DNA of 64,000 nucleotides from Saprospiraceae bacterium (GCA_016714445.1 JADJNF010000002.1:124001-188000), one strand, 5' to 3'; positions 38,661 through 47,683 are shown, counted from the first letter of the stretch. Numbers and translations: made by a program. Notes: generated by a model from the sequence alone, not told the origin.

Positions 38661-38960
38661 TTATTCATTGAAATGTTTTTCGATATCCATTTTTTGATGC
38701 AATATTCTGTCTATATAGATTGTTGTTCCTTTTACTTTGTAGATAATCATATGAGATTTCACATTAGTTCTGCGGTGTCCTTTTTTAACTTCGTCGATAG
38801 GTTTACCAATATCCGAGTTTTCACAAATTTTACCTATTGCCGAAAATATCTCGTTGTAATATTTGTTCGCTTGTTCAATAGACCACTCTTCAACCGTATA
38901 TTCCCATATATTATCTAAATCTTCTAATGCTAATTCGCTTATTTTAAGCTTAAGCTTCAT
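38661..38960 (-). CDS. ParE-like toxin
   Basis: 99 residues of the RelE/ParE fold: LKLKISELALEDLDNIWEYTVEEWSIEQANKYY, then GKPIDEVKKGHRRTNVKSHMIIYKV and IYIDRILHQKMD. It likely poisons gyrase or cleaves mRNA; subtype assigned from the ParD partner. Overlaps the antitoxin by 4 nt. Confidence 0.9.
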   Translation of the reverse strand: MKLKLKISELALEDLDNIWEYTVEEWSIEQANKYYNEIFSAIGKICENSDIGKPIDEVKKGHRRTNVKSHMIIYKVKGTTIYIDRILHQKMDIEKHFNE

Positions 38961-39202
38961 TTTTTGTAACTTTGATTAAGTTTTTCCAAGTGTTTTACTG
39001 GGTCAAAATTTTTCACATAACCACTTTTTTCTCCCGCTTCGATTGCAGCCCTAAGAATCTTAATTTTCTGTTCCCTTTCATCGACAAGTCTTAGTCCTTC
39101 TCTAATTACTTCACTTGCAGAAGAATACCGACCAGATTCTATACTTTTTTCAATGATTTGTTCAAAATGATCCCCTAAAGTCACTGATGTGTTCTTTGAC
39201 AT
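38957..39202 (-). CDS. ParD-like antitoxin
   Basis: 81 residues: ribbon-helix-helix start SKNTSVTLGDHFEQIIEKSIESGRYSSASEVIREGLRLVDE and a charged tail (NFDPVKHLEKLNQS). Second parDE module in the array; its paralogue at 36474 has a broken partner. Confidence 0.9.
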   Translation of the reverse strand: MSKNTSVTLGDHFEQIIEKSIESGRYSSASEVIREGLRLVDEREQKIKILRAAIEAGEKSGYVKNFDPVKHLEKLNQSYKK

Positions 39203-39274
39203 TTCTACATTTTTTTACAAAGATACCAATATTTGGTATAGTTATCAAGTGTTTTTTGTGATTTTTCTCATGCT

Positions 39275-39343
39275 ACATAACACGCTTGTGCTTTGCGATC
39301 GTATCGGCGTTTAGCCGATTTGTCGTCATGTACATTGTTGTGC
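39275..39343 (-). repeat. attC site
   Basis: R boxes ACATAAC and GTTGTGC. The centre contains the hairpin CGGCgttTAGCCG. Arm pairing is weak (GCTTGTGC vs GTACATTG), but the position after a parD promoter region and the core boxes support attC. Confidence 0.72.
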
Positions 39344-39348
39344 TTTCG

Positions 39349-40974
39349 TTATTTTTCTTCATCATTTTCCATAAGTCTTTCTCTAATCTGTGATTTCTTT
39401 AGATAAAATCTATGATTCAGCTTAGTTGATTCAACTATCTCATATTCTAATCTAGCATTATTATAAAAGTCAATAGTCACCTCAATCAAATTGAGGATAT
39501 ATTTTTGCAATTTTTTATTAATAATTCGAGCTGGAACATGTAAAACCATTGGCTTATTATACTTATCACCTATAACCATTGAGCCATCAGAACCAACAAT
39601 AATTTTAATTGCACTTTCTTCAAATCCTTCTGATTTCAGCACCAAATAGTTACAAAATACAGATTGTGTAAATTGATTTGCAAATTCTTCAATCGAAATT
39701 CTCTCACCTTGTTGAGAAAGGTATCTACTTTTTAGTTTTTGCAAATCCTTTGGGAAGTCAATTGTATCAATTGGATTAATATCTTGGTACTCTTGAATGT
39801 GAGGAGTAAACTTTACGTTTTTAAGCATTTCATTAAGAGTACTTTTCTCTGATGAATCAATAAAATCTTTATTGTCAATTTCTGAAGTAAAAAACTTCTC
39901 ACCATTAAATAAATGATATTCAACCTTTAAACATTCTGATTCTGAATACAGCCATAAACTGTATAAAAACTGAGAAGAATGAATTGCCCTTTTTATAAAA
40001 TCTCCATAAGGCTCTAAATCCCTTAAAATAAGGGCTGAGTTATTATTAGATGTTTTAAGTTCAACAATTCTAAATCCCTGTGATTCAATTCCAGAGTAGA
40101 AGTCTAATAACTTGGCATCTTCTCTTATATTAATCAAGGTTTTATCAAGCTTATTAATCTCAGATTGCACATTTTCCAAGTTATCAAATCCAAAAATTGT
40201 TTCAGAAATCCGAACTAACTTAAAAATCAGTAGGATTCTTTTTAATACTTCAAACAATTCTTGTCGTGTTAATTTGAATTCAAAAACTTCACCACTTTTA
40301 TTGAAGCCACAAATTATTTCATTATTTACTATCCTTGAATTATGGTGATATGCAATATTTCTCCATTGATTTAATCTGATATCATATGGTTGCAAAACCA
40401 GGAGTTCTGTCAGCTCTGTAGTATTTATTAATTCATCTATAACTACACCTAAATCTTTCTGTTTTATCTCTTCAATTTCAAACTGCTTGTTTCTTTTTAT
40501 TTTATTGAGTTGAAGAAGCATTTTGAAAAAGGATTTTGACAATCCCTCAATTGTTTGCCCAATCATATGTAATGATTCCTCAACAAAATCTTCCATGCAT
40601 AACTTATGAAGTTTCATTTGATTATTATGTAAACTCCAAAATCTTGAAATACTCTGAGTGATTTCAGGCACCCATTGAGCATATGATTCAATAGCTAGTT
40701 TATGATTTTTTTCTTTAGCACCATTAAAAATATCTAGTATGTTGTCTATAAGATTTAATGAATCAGGATATTCCTTATAAACTGAAAAGTAAGCTAGCCA
40801 AATAGAAGTCAAGTCTGATATTGCATACTTTTTTAAGTTCTCATGATTTGAGAAATATGGAGAAAATGAATCTATTATTGAAACTTTAATATCATCAGGT
40901 GTTAGTCCAAAATCATAGAAATGTGAAAGAGGACTTACTTCGTCATAATATTTCAATTTTTTATTCTCCATCAA
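39349..40974 (-). CDS. Large hypothetical protein with an RxxxxH (HEPN-like) motif (cassette gene)
   Basis: 541 residues, no signal peptide. The middle helical region has NQWRNIAYHHNSRI (R205, H210), the RxxxxH signature of HEPN RNases, and is preceded by long helices. The C-terminal part is beta-rich (KIIVGSDGSMVIGDKYNKPMVLHVPARI). No family recognised. A HEPN-type effector or an AbiU/Apea-like defence role is only an inference. Intact frame, one gene in its cassette. Confidence 0.6.
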   Translation of the reverse strand: MMENKKLKYYDEVSPLSHFYDFGLTPDDIKVSIIDSFSPYFSNHENLKKYAISDLTSIWLAYFSVYKEYPDSLNLIDNILDIFNGAKEKNHKLAIESYAQWVPEITQSISRFWSLHNNQMKLHKLCMEDFVEESLHMIGQTIEGLSKSFFKMLLQLNKIKRNKQFEIEEIKQKDLGVVIDELINTTELTELLVLQPYDIRLNQWRNIAYHHNSRIVNNEIICGFNKSGEVFEFKLTRQELFEVLKRILLIFKLVRISETIFGFDNLENVQSEINKLDKTLINIREDAKLLDFYSGIESQGFRIVELKTSNNNSALILRDLEPYGDFIKRAIHSSQFLYSLWLYSESECLKVEYHLFNGEKFFTSEIDNKDFIDSSEKSTLNEMLKNVKFTPHIQEYQDINPIDTIDFPKDLQKLKSRYLSQQGERISIEEFANQFTQSVFCNYLVLKSEGFEESAIKIIVGSDGSMVIGDKYNKPMVLHVPARIINKKLQKYILNLIEVTIDFYNNARLEYEIVESTKLNHRFYLKKSQIRERLMENDEEK

Positions 40975-40999
40975 TTTGCAGTATGGTTTTTATAATTAA

Positions 41000-41066
41000 G
41001 CACAACGGCCAGCACTGGCGACTGACGCTGCGTTAGCAAGTCTGTCCGTTCAGAGCATTGTTGTGG
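41000..41066 (-). repeat. attC site
   Basis: R boxes GCACAAC and GTTGTGG; arms GCACTGGCG and CGTTCAGAGC; centre has GCGTTAGCAAGTCTG. Confidence 0.88.
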
Positions 41067-41070
41067 GTGG

Positions 41071-41436
41071 TTATCCTTCAATTTTATTTAAGTAAATGTT
41101 GACAGGTTTAGAAAAGTTTGTCAGGTAAAAAGCAATTGACAGTCCTATCAGTAATATAAAAAATGCAATTGAAATTGATTTTGCCATTATTAAACTCATC
41201 AAAATGGTCAATATTGATAACATGGTTAATATTGATACGACGTTTCCAATGTGTCTCCAACGCCAAAGCAAGCCAATTACAAGCAAGAACCCGAAGTTTC
41301 CAAAAATTTCAAATTTTCCACTTTGTTCTACAAACAATTCTTTTGAGAAATTACTCAGGGCTGATATTACAAAGATAATTGCCGCTACCACCAAAGTTCC
41401 AGTTTTACCCGATTGTTTAAGTTCCATTGAATTCAT
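41071..41436 (-). CDS. Small integral membrane protein (cassette gene)
   Basis: 121 residues with about four hydrophobic segments (TLVVAAIIFVISALSN, FGFLLVIGLLWRW, VVSILTMLSILTILMSLI, AFFILLIGLSIAFYL). Membrane-bound; function unknown. A cytosolic start MELKQSGKTG precedes the first helix. Confidence 0.6.
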   Translation of the reverse strand: MNSMELKQSGKTGTLVVAAIIFVISALSNFSKELFVEQSGKFEIFGNFGFLLVIGLLWRWRHIGNVVSILTMLSILTILMSLIMAKSISIAFFILLIGLSIAFYLTNFSKPVNIYLNKIEG

Positions 41437-41466
41437 TTTATTTTAATTGTTTTTTTTATTAATTAG

Positions 41467-41532
41467 CTACAACGTCTAGGCTATTTTATGGTTTTGGCGA
41501 TAGCCAAACTATCATTAAAGCCGTTGTTCTAT
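41467..41532 (-). repeat. attC site
   Basis: R boxes CTACAAC and GTTCTAT; arms AGGCTATTTTATGG and TCATTAAAGCC. GTT is doubled on the right (GTTGTTC). Confidence 0.82.
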
Positions 41533-41540
41533 CAAGTTTT

Positions 41541-41828
41541 TTAATTCACTGTTTCAATTTGTTCTAATTCCTTTTTGATTGTTTGCATTTCTTCTTCGAT
41601 GTCAAAGTCGTTTTGCAGACCGAGCCAAAATTTGGTTGAAGTTCCAAAATATTTAGACAGTCGCAATGCAGTATCGGCAGTTATCCTTCTTCGACCTTTT
41701 AGGATTTGGCTTGTTCTTGTTTGCGGTACTCCGATGGCTTGAGATAGTTTATAAGCTGTTATGCCCATAGGTTTAAGGAATTCTTCTTCTAGAATTTCAC
41801 CTGGGTGTATGTTGTTTAATTTACTCAT
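41541..41828 (-). CDS. higA: HigA-type antitoxin (XRE-family)
   Basis: 95 residues: NIHPGEILEEEFLKPMGITAYKLSQAIGVPQTRTSQILKGRRRITADTALRLSKYFG is the classic VapI/HigA helix-turn-helix. It represses the operon and neutralises the HigB toxin, with which it overlaps by 8 nt. Confidence 0.93.
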   Translation of the reverse strand: MSKLNNIHPGEILEEEFLKPMGITAYKLSQAIGVPQTRTSQILKGRRRITADTALRLSKYFGTSTKFWLGLQNDFDIEEEMQTIKKELEQIETVN

Positions 41829-42105
41829 GATAATCTGTTATTTGAACGTTTTCAGCGTTGTTACTTTGCCAGTTAAATATGATTCTCCACTGATCATTGA
41901 TTCGAATGCTATAAAAGTCTGATAGTTCACCTTTAAGTTTTTTTAATCGATTTGCAGGTGGAATTCTTAGATCATTAATGTTTTCTGCATTGTTGATCAT
42001 TCTAAGCTTTCTACGAGCCACTTGTTGGATTTCGGTTGGAAGCACTTTTGACTTTTCACCTTCCCAAATCTTTTCTGTTTCCTTATCTGCAAAACTATTT
42101 ATCAA
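41821..42105 (-). CDS. higB: HigB-type toxin (RelE-fold)
   Basis: 94 residues: SFADKETEKIWEGEKSKVLPTEIQQVARRKLRMINNA and LSDFYSIRINDQWRIIFNW, standard for HigB/plasmid maintenance killer proteins that cleave ribosome-bound mRNA. Toxin gene precedes antitoxin, the usual higBA order. Confidence 0.93.
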   Translation of the reverse strand: MINSFADKETEKIWEGEKSKVLPTEIQQVARRKLRMINNAENINDLRIPPANRLKKLKGELSDFYSIRINDQWRIIFNWQSNNAENVQITDYHE

Positions 42106-42185
42106 ACTTTTTTAGTATTAACGTTCAAAGTTAGTAATTAGTTGCGATAGTATCAAGTTTTGCTCTAATTTAATTTTTAATGTAT

Positions 42186-42575
42186 CTAAAGAATTTCCCA
42201 ACCACCTTCATACTCATCACCAGTTATTTGTTCAAGAATTTTTGCTAATTTTGACCAATTGCTTATCGAACCATCACCTTCATATATACAGACCACATTG
42301 TTTCTGTCAAATGTTTCTATGTCTTCTTCTCCGTCCCTAATTCCATAATCATTATCAAATACACAAATAATCAATGATTCCGAGTATTGCCCATCATCTT
42401 CAAAATCATAATCCAAATAATTTCTAAGTTCTTTGGTTGCATGAAAAGCTTTGCCGCTCCAATGAGTTGCTGGTTCTGAAACTAAACCATTGGTTTTTAG
42501 TTCGGCTTCTAACAATTGCCGTTTATTCTCTTTGATTTGCTCTTTTGGCCAAAGTTTCAATATAAAATCTGACAT
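42186..42575 (-). CDS. Hypothetical protein (cassette gene)
   Basis: 129 residues, acidic, with NKRQLLEAELKTNGLVSEPATHWSGKAFHATKELRNYLDYDFEDDGQY and many Asp. No family recognised. It shares one cassette with higBA, since no attC is visible at 42106-42185. Confidence 0.6.
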   Translation of the reverse strand: MSDFILKLWPKEQIKENKRQLLEAELKTNGLVSEPATHWSGKAFHATKELRNYLDYDFEDDGQYSESLIICVFDNDYGIRDGEEDIETFDRNNVVCIYEGDGSISNWSKLAKILEQITGDEYEGGWEIL

Positions 42576-42594
42576 CTTCTTTATGTTTTAATGT

Positions 42595-42664
42595 GATAGA
42601 ACGATTTTGTGACACCTGACGGAATACCGAAGGAAGTCTGGCATGGTCATCACTTGGTATGTGT
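42595..42664 (-). repeat. attC-like site, degenerate
   Basis: Left R box GATAGAAC is intact and matches its cassette's other end (GTTCTATCA at 41526); arms TTGTGACACC and GGTCATCACTT pair; the right R box has decayed to GGTATGTG. Confidence 0.7.
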
Positions 42665-42678
42665 GGTGATTCTACTTT

Positions 42679-43755
42679 TTACCTATATTCTATTACTTCA
42701 ATCTCAACTCTTCTATTTTTAGTTCGACCTTCATATGTCTCATTATCTTTAATAGGTTCTTCTTGGCCATATCCAAACCATTCAATTCGATCTTTGGAGA
42801 TCCCGTTTTTGATTAAGATTTCAGCAATGGTTTTGGCTCTATTTTCAGAGAGTTCTTTGTTCGCTTTTTCGTTTCCTATTGAATCAGTATGCCCATTGAT
42901 TCGAATTCTGATAGAATGATTATCATTCAGATAACTTATTAGTTTGTTCAATATATCTTTAAACTTAGGACTATTAAATCTCGTAGTTCCAGAAATAAAA
43001 TTTATATTTCTTAGTGGGATTTTGCTTCCAATTGGAAGTGATGTTTTCTCTTCTATTTCAGCAAAATCAATTATTTCTAAAATTTCAATGTCATCAACTA
43101 CATAATACCCTATCATATTGTCGGCTTGACTATGTTCCGAATTAGTGAATTGTCCCAGATATAGATATTGAAAGTCCTGATTTGGAGTTATATATTTGGA
43201 TATTCTTTCCCACCTTTTATTTGTAATTACAATTTGCGAATCAGGAATTATTTGTGGATATCCGAATAACATGTTGGATTCATTTGTGATTATTGAATCA
43301 GTAGCCAATAAAATCCCATAATTGCTATTTAGACGCTCATCCTTATCCTTTTTTGGTGAAGCACAATCTATTCTACGTATCCAATACGACACTAAATATG
43401 TATGAAGATGACTCATTTTTTCGTGCAATTTTACGCCGATATATTCACCTCTATCGCGATATTCTGTTTTACCATTAATAACCCATATATCTTTATCGGT
43501 TGAAATGCCAATTCCAAATTTACCTGTTTTTACCTGTGGATTCTTTATAAATCCTTCCTTGTTGCCCAATGAAATAACTGTAGGATAAGAACCCGATGGA
43601 GCAAACCATTTCTTAATCATTTTACTAAAATCATAATGGCCACAGGAATTTTGGTTGACATTGTCTCCAACCTCCTCAAAACTTGGATTTGGAACAAGGT
43701 TTTGACAAAAAACTCCTGAATTAAAATATAGAATGAAAATTATTATTAATCTCAT
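42679..43755 (-). CDS. Secreted protein with OmpA-like peptidoglycan-binding domain (cassette gene)
   Basis: 358 residues: signal peptide (RLIIIFILYFNSGVFCQ), then NLVPNPSFEEVGDNVNQNSCG, a galactose-binding-like beta-sandwich typical of Bacteroidota OmpA fusions, and a C-terminal OmpA domain (GHTDSIGNEKANKELSENRA...). It anchors to peptidoglycan from the outer membrane or periplasm. Single gene in its cassette. Confidence 0.88.
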   Translation of the reverse strand: MRLIIIFILYFNSGVFCQNLVPNPSFEEVGDNVNQNSCGHYDFSKMIKKWFAPSGSYPTVISLGNKEGFIKNPQVKTGKFGIGISTDKDIWVINGKTEYRDRGEYIGVKLHEKMSHLHTYLVSYWIRRIDCASPKKDKDERLNSNYGILLATDSIITNESNMLFGYPQIIPDSQIVITNKRWERISKYITPNQDFQYLYLGQFTNSEHSQADNMIGYYVVDDIEILEIIDFAEIEEKTSLPIGSKIPLRNINFISGTTRFNSPKFKDILNKLISYLNDNHSIRIRINGHTDSIGNEKANKELSENRAKTIAEILIKNGISKDRIEWFGYGQEEPIKDNETYEGRTKNRRVEIEVIEYR

Positions 43756-43828
43756 CTTTTAAATATTTCTTGTTTTTATATAACTGAATTAACAAGTTAA
43801 ATCTTATGATTTATCTTTTTTTTCATTA

Positions 43829-43960
43829 CAATCTTTCCGCATATGCTCCGTAGCCATATCTGCGGAGCTACAAATTTATCGCCCGTTGCCGCCGCCAATG
43901 CGGGATTTAAAGCCCGAATACTTGCGGAACGGCTATGTGGTATGATGCGGTGTAGGTTAG
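43829..43960 (-). repeat. Long attC-like palindrome
   Basis: A GC-rich inverted repeat of about 130 nt: CCGCATATGCTCCGTAGCC pairs with GGCTATGTGGTATGATGCGG, with an inner hairpin CCCGTTGCC...AATGCGGG. It is similar in size to the long VCR-type attC sites; outer R boxes are poor (GGTTAG, CATTACAATC). Confidence 0.6.
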
Positions 43961-43980
43961 AGTATTTTAACATATTGTAA

Positions 43981-45105
43981 TCAGAATACGTACCCAACAT
44001 TAAAATGCATGAAATTTATTGGCAAAATACTTGGATTTGGAGAAAAATCCTTTTCAATACTTACGTCTATTTTCTTGAGTATTCTAACTCCTGCTTTTGC
44101 ATTAATAAAAAATTCCCAAACCCGTTCATGAAAATAATTTTCATAAATATAAAGTGAGATTCCTCCCTTCAAATAAGGTGAAATCTTACTATTGTTAAAA
44201 CGATACATTAATCCTATAGGAATCCTAAAAAAATTATAACCATCTATTTCTTTATTCAAATTATAGAGATCATTATATTCAATGTCCTTTTTCATTTTAT
44301 AATAATTCCAAAAAACACCTATGTTCGATGAAAGTTTTTCACTAAATGCCGACTGAATTATACCAAACTCGTAGCCCAATGTAAAACCATTACCTATTGT
44401 TGTATTTGTTGAATTTATTATAGAGTATCCAGCACTTAGATTATTTTCAAATATTATTTTTTCTTTCCTGGCATAGGTTGTACTTTGAATTTCAGGATGA
44501 CGCTTATTTAAATCATCAATAATAGAAATAAATTGTTTGTCTGAAAATTTTAGATTTCTAGCTTTATCCTGCAAATCTTTATAATCTTTTAATAAATATA
44601 TTAGCCTGGCTTGATAATGCTTTTTCAGCCGATAAACAGTCTCGTTCAAAACCTCTTCTTGATTAAGTACATAATATTCGTCTCCAATTTGCAAAATGTA
44701 AACCCAAGTAATATCAGTTTCAAAAATTATTGATAATTCTCCTTCGGGTAGTTGTAATTTATAAAGTTTAGCATATCCATCTACAAGTTTCTTGGCTAAC
44801 CTCAGTTCAGATTTTTTTGTAGAATCTTGATACAATTTATAGCGAACACTCTGAAAAATAGATGAATCGGACAAAAAAATAAGCTCTTTTATTTCTGAGA
44901 CAGGAATTTCTTCAACATCCATACGCTTAATTTCTGTTTTAAATTTTACTTTTGGATTTAATTTACTTTCTGAAATCTTTTCAACATATCCTTGAAATCT
45001 TTGATTATTATTCTTAACAACAGTTGCCTCCTTATAATAGGAATATTGACTGAATATTTTTAATGTTAGAATAAAACAAAATAGCACTAAAACTGTCTTC
45101 TTCAT
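43981..45105 (-). CDS. Hypothetical outer-membrane/secreted protein (cassette gene)
   Basis: 374 residues with a signal peptide (MKKTVLVLFCFILTLKIFSQ). The N-terminal half has KIKRMDVEEIPVSEIKELIF-like beta segments; the C-terminal half shows barrel-type strands (NIGVFWNYYKMKKDI, YKMFRI-like, FHFNVGYVF). Resembles small Bacteroidota outer-membrane proteins with an N-terminal sensor-like domain; family unassigned. Confidence 0.62.
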   Translation of the reverse strand: MKKTVLVLFCFILTLKIFSQYSYYKEATVVKNNNQRFQGYVEKISESKLNPKVKFKTEIKRMDVEEIPVSEIKELIFLSDSSIFQSVRYKLYQDSTKKSELRLAKKLVDGYAKLYKLQLPEGELSIIFETDITWVYILQIGDEYYVLNQEEVLNETVYRLKKHYQARLIYLLKDYKDLQDKARNLKFSDKQFISIIDDLNKRHPEIQSTTYARKEKIIFENNLSAGYSIINSTNTTIGNGFTLGYEFGIIQSAFSEKLSSNIGVFWNYYKMKKDIEYNDLYNLNKEIDGYNFFRIPIGLMYRFNNSKISPYLKGGISLYIYENYFHERVWEFFINAKAGVRILKKIDVSIEKDFSPNPSILPINFMHFNVGYVF

Positions 45106-45191
45106 AATTTAATAATATTGTTATTTGTATTTTATAAAATATCATGCTTATTATCTTAGTAGCCAAAACGCTTACATTTATTAAATATTGC

Positions 45192-45261
45192 AACCAACGT
45201 TTTGGCCGTAGCCGTCGTGCCGTCTCGATAGAGCGGCATGATGTGATAAGGCTTGTTAGAT
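45192..45261 (-). repeat. attC site
   Basis: R boxes AACCAAC and GTTAGAT; arms GGCCGTAGCCGTCGTGCCG and CGGCATGATGTGATAAGGC pair along their length. Confidence 0.88.
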
Positions 45262-45265
45262 GGGG

Positions 45266-46012
45266 TTATTCATTCACAAATATTGATTTGACTTCCATGT
45301 CATGTTCATTAAAGTATACAACTCCATTTTGTTCAAATCCGCATTTTTTCAACGGTTTAATAACATCTTCCGATTTTATAGCATCATGTAAACATGATGC
45401 TACTATTGCATAAGCCGTTTCTTTAACTTTCAAAAATATCTCTAATTCAAATTCAAATACCCATGCTGTTTCTTCAAATTCTCCCCCTAATATTTCTTCA
45501 AATATTTCTTCAAATTCAAAGTCAATTGAACTATCACTCGCATAACTTCCATCTTCAAATTCAATATATTTAGGATTATCTATTATTACTTCAAAATTTC
45601 TTTCTTTGAATGCAATACCTGAAAAATTTGGACTTGAATTGTATTCAAAAAACAAACCATTAAATGAAGTGTATTCTTCTTTTAATTTGAAAGTTGAAAT
45701 GGAGGAAATAATCTGTTTCTTGATACTTTTTGTGATATCTATAAAATTTAGGCCTTTTAAATTTTGAAAAACTGAATTCATGATATAATCCATCTCTTCA
45801 CCACTTTCTTGCAATGCTTCTAATGATTCATTATAAAATGATTTCAAAAACCCAAGATTGTGATTTCTATCTTTTTCCGATTCAATTTTAGCTGTTTCTT
45901 TTAAAAGTTCAGCTTTATATTCTTCTAAGCTTGATTTTATCGTAGCTCTTTCAAAATATTTGAAATTTGTTTCAATTACGTCTCTATAATGTCTAGCAAT
46001 TTCTGAATTCAT
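45266..46012 (-). CDS. Hypothetical protein (cassette gene)
   Basis: 248 residues, acidic. Helical first half (EIARHYRDVIETNFKYFERATIKSSLEEYKAELLKE) and a Phe/Glu-rich strand region (DFEFEEIFEEILGGEFEETAWVFEFELEIFLKV). No signal peptide, no family recognised. Cassette ends match (GTTAGATGGG... CCCATCTAAC). Confidence 0.6.
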   Translation of the reverse strand: MNSEIARHYRDVIETNFKYFERATIKSSLEEYKAELLKETAKIESEKDRNHNLGFLKSFYNESLEALQESGEEMDYIMNSVFQNLKGLNFIDITKSIKKQIISSISTFKLKEEYTSFNGLFFEYNSSPNFSGIAFKERNFEVIIDNPKYIEFEDGSYASDSSIDFEFEEIFEEILGGEFEETAWVFEFELEIFLKVKETAYAIVASCLHDAIKSEDVIKPLKKCGFEQNGVVYFNEHDMEVKSIFVNE

Positions 46013-46038
46013 ATTCTACTTTTTTATTTTTTAATCCC

Positions 46039-46104
46039 ATCTAACGTCCAAGGCTATGTGACGGCTGCCTGATAAGGCAGATGGCATCATAGCCGTTGTT
46101 ACTT
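46039..46104 (-). repeat. attC site
   Basis: R boxes ATCTAAC and GTTACTT; arms AAGGCTATGTGACGG and GGCATCATAGCCG. The centre GCCTGATAAGGC forms a small hairpin. Confidence 0.9.
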
Positions 46105-46115
46105 GCTGTGTGATT

Positions 46116-46421
46116 TTAGACTAATTCAAAGTTCTCCTTTTCAATTTCAAATGTTACTTTGGCTTTTAGAGCTCCAAAAATTTTCATTAAGGTTGAGATT
46201 GTTACATTGCCAGTGTTATTCTCCATTTTAGAAATTTGGGCACGTTGGACTCCTACTAATTCTCCAAGTTGTTCTTGGGTCAGTTTTCGTTCAATTCTCA
46301 ATTGCTTGATCTGTTCAGCTAAGATTTCTACTCTTAATTCTTGTTCGTATTTATCTCTTTTGGGTGTACCAACCTTTCCAAGAGTTTTGTCTTTGAGTTC
46401 TGATAAAGTTATTGTTTTCAT
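46116..46421 (-). CDS. XRE-family antitoxin
   Basis: 101 residues: a charged N-terminal helix, then LAEQIKQLRIERKLTQEQLGELVGVQRAQISKMENNTGNVTISTLMKIFGAL, a helix-turn-helix of the HigA type found with Gp49-like toxins. Represses its operon and blocks the toxin. Its start shares the A of the toxin's TAATG. Confidence 0.92.
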   Translation of the reverse strand: MKTITLSELKDKTLGKVGTPKRDKYEQELRVEILAEQIKQLRIERKLTQEQLGELVGVQRAQISKMENNTGNVTISTLMKIFGALKAKVTFEIEKENFELV

Positions 46422-46777
46422 TATTTATTTTTATCCTTAAAATACTGTTTTTTAATTTTAATTGCTCTTTCAATATCAGATTTAGGGGTTTTATTTGTTT
46501 TCTTATCTAAACCGTGAGTACAAAGTATTAGCGTTTTAGAGTCAGATTCACCATCCCAAAATGCAAATATTCTGTAAAATTTCTCTTGGTCTCTTTCTCT
46601 AAATTCAAAAATCCCATCTTCTGAGTTCAGCTTTTCAAACCAGCTTCCTTTTAGACCAGACTCGGTTTTATCAAAAGCTCTAAGAAATTTTCCTTGCATT
46701 TTATCTGTAAGTTCTAAGAAGTAATCTTCTGCTTCTTTAAGCAATTCTACTTCTATTTTTCTCTTTAAACGCTTCAT
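46421..46777 (-). CDS. RelE/Gp49-family toxin
   Basis: 118 residues: MQGKFLRAFDKTESGLKGSWFEKLNSEDGIFEFRERDQEKFYRIFAFWDGE and LILCTHGLDKKTNKTPKSDIERA, the phage-derived Gp49-like branch of RelE-fold toxins. Toxin-first order with the adjacent XRE antitoxin; second higBA-type cassette in the array. Confidence 0.92.
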   Translation of the reverse strand: MKRLKRKIEVELLKEAEDYFLELTDKMQGKFLRAFDKTESGLKGSWFEKLNSEDGIFEFRERDQEKFYRIFAFWDGESDSKTLILCTHGLDKKTNKTPKSDIERAIKIKKQYFKDKNK

Positions 46778-46844
46778 TATGCAAAGATAAACAATGTTTC
46801 TATATTTGGAACAATATTTTGCGGGTATTTTTCATTTTCATGGC

Positions 46845-46976
46845 AAGTAACGGTTGGCAGCTACAAGGAGTTGGTGCCTTTCAGCACGAATATAGTTGCG
46901 AAGAACCAAACTTCCATGAACCAAAAATGTTTCTACGTAACACAAAACCGCCAATTTCTTGTAGGTGCTGTTATAG
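46845..46976 (-). repeat. Long attC site
   Basis: A 132-nt palindrome: GCAGCTACAAGGAGTTGG pairs with CCAATTTCTTGTAGGTGC; R boxes AAGTAAC and GTTATAG. Twice the length of most sites in the array. Confidence 0.88.
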
Positions 46977-46983
46977 GGCGTTT

Positions 46984-47664
46984 TTATTTGCACCTGTCAA
47001 GTTTTAGTGTCAATATTTTGCCAACGTCTTCTTGATTTTCATAGCCGTCTTGTGAGTAATCCTTGTAAATCCATTTGCCATTTTGTTTTTCTAAATGGTC
47101 TTTAATGCTTTCAAAGATGGGTGCTTTGTCAGTAGTAAAGTCAAACGAACCTTCGTGAACTCCAAACTCCTTTAGTAGCGTCCATTTGTCTTTACACCAT
47201 GAATATATTTTACAACTGTTTACTCTGCTAAAGTCTAAATAGTCAATTACCAAAGCTATTTCGTCTTTACCGTCAGCATTGTTGTCGCCTACATTTATTA
47301 AGCAATAAAGTCCTTGTGCTGTTCCTAAACTTAATGTGTCTGTGTTGCTTTTACTAATTGTCAAATACAAGTCTGCTTCTTGGTCGTAAAACCATTTCAC
47401 AACTGTATCCCACTCATTTTGAAAAGGGTCAGCAGAATATTCAATCTCAGCTTTTGTCAGTTTTGAAAAATTATGTTGAAAGATTGTGTCCTGTTTACCG
47501 TCTCCGTCAAAATCGCCAACAACAAACAGTTTTTCCAATTTATGGAGTTTAATCTTGTTGTCAGCAGTTTTAGGAACAGTTGAATTGTCAGCCGCCTTTT
47601 CAGTCTGAGTGTTGCAACTTAAAAGTCCTAAAGTCAATGATAATATGTAAATCGACTGTTTCAC
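46984..47664 (-). CDS. Hypothetical lipoprotein with FG-GAP/EF-like calcium-binding motif (cassette gene)
   Basis: 226 residues starting at GTG (47664) with a lipoprotein signal (LSLTLGLLSCNTQ). FVVGDFDGDGKQDTIFQ and NVGDNNADGKDEIALV are Asp-rich loops as in VCBS/FG-GAP repeats. Likely periplasmic or surface lipoprotein. It is the first gene downstream of the group II intron, whose 3' exon lies 26 nt before the start codon. Confidence 0.72.
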   Translation of the reverse strand: MKQSIYILSLTLGLLSCNTQTEKAADNSTVPKTADNKIKLHKLEKLFVVGDFDGDGKQDTIFQHNFSKLTKAEIEYSADPFQNEWDTVVKWFYDQEADLYLTISKSNTDTLSLGTAQGLYCLINVGDNNADGKDEIALVIDYLDFSRVNSCKIYSWCKDKWTLLKEFGVHEGSFDFTTDKAPIFESIKDHLEKQNGKWIYKDYSQDGYENQEDVGKILTLKLDRCK

Positions 47665-47683
47665 TTTCGTCTTTTAAAATGCC

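Noticed and set aside
42106..42185. Possible attC between higB and the upstream gene (ATTAACGTTC...)
   Set aside because: No paired arms or second R box; the three genes appear to share one cassette.
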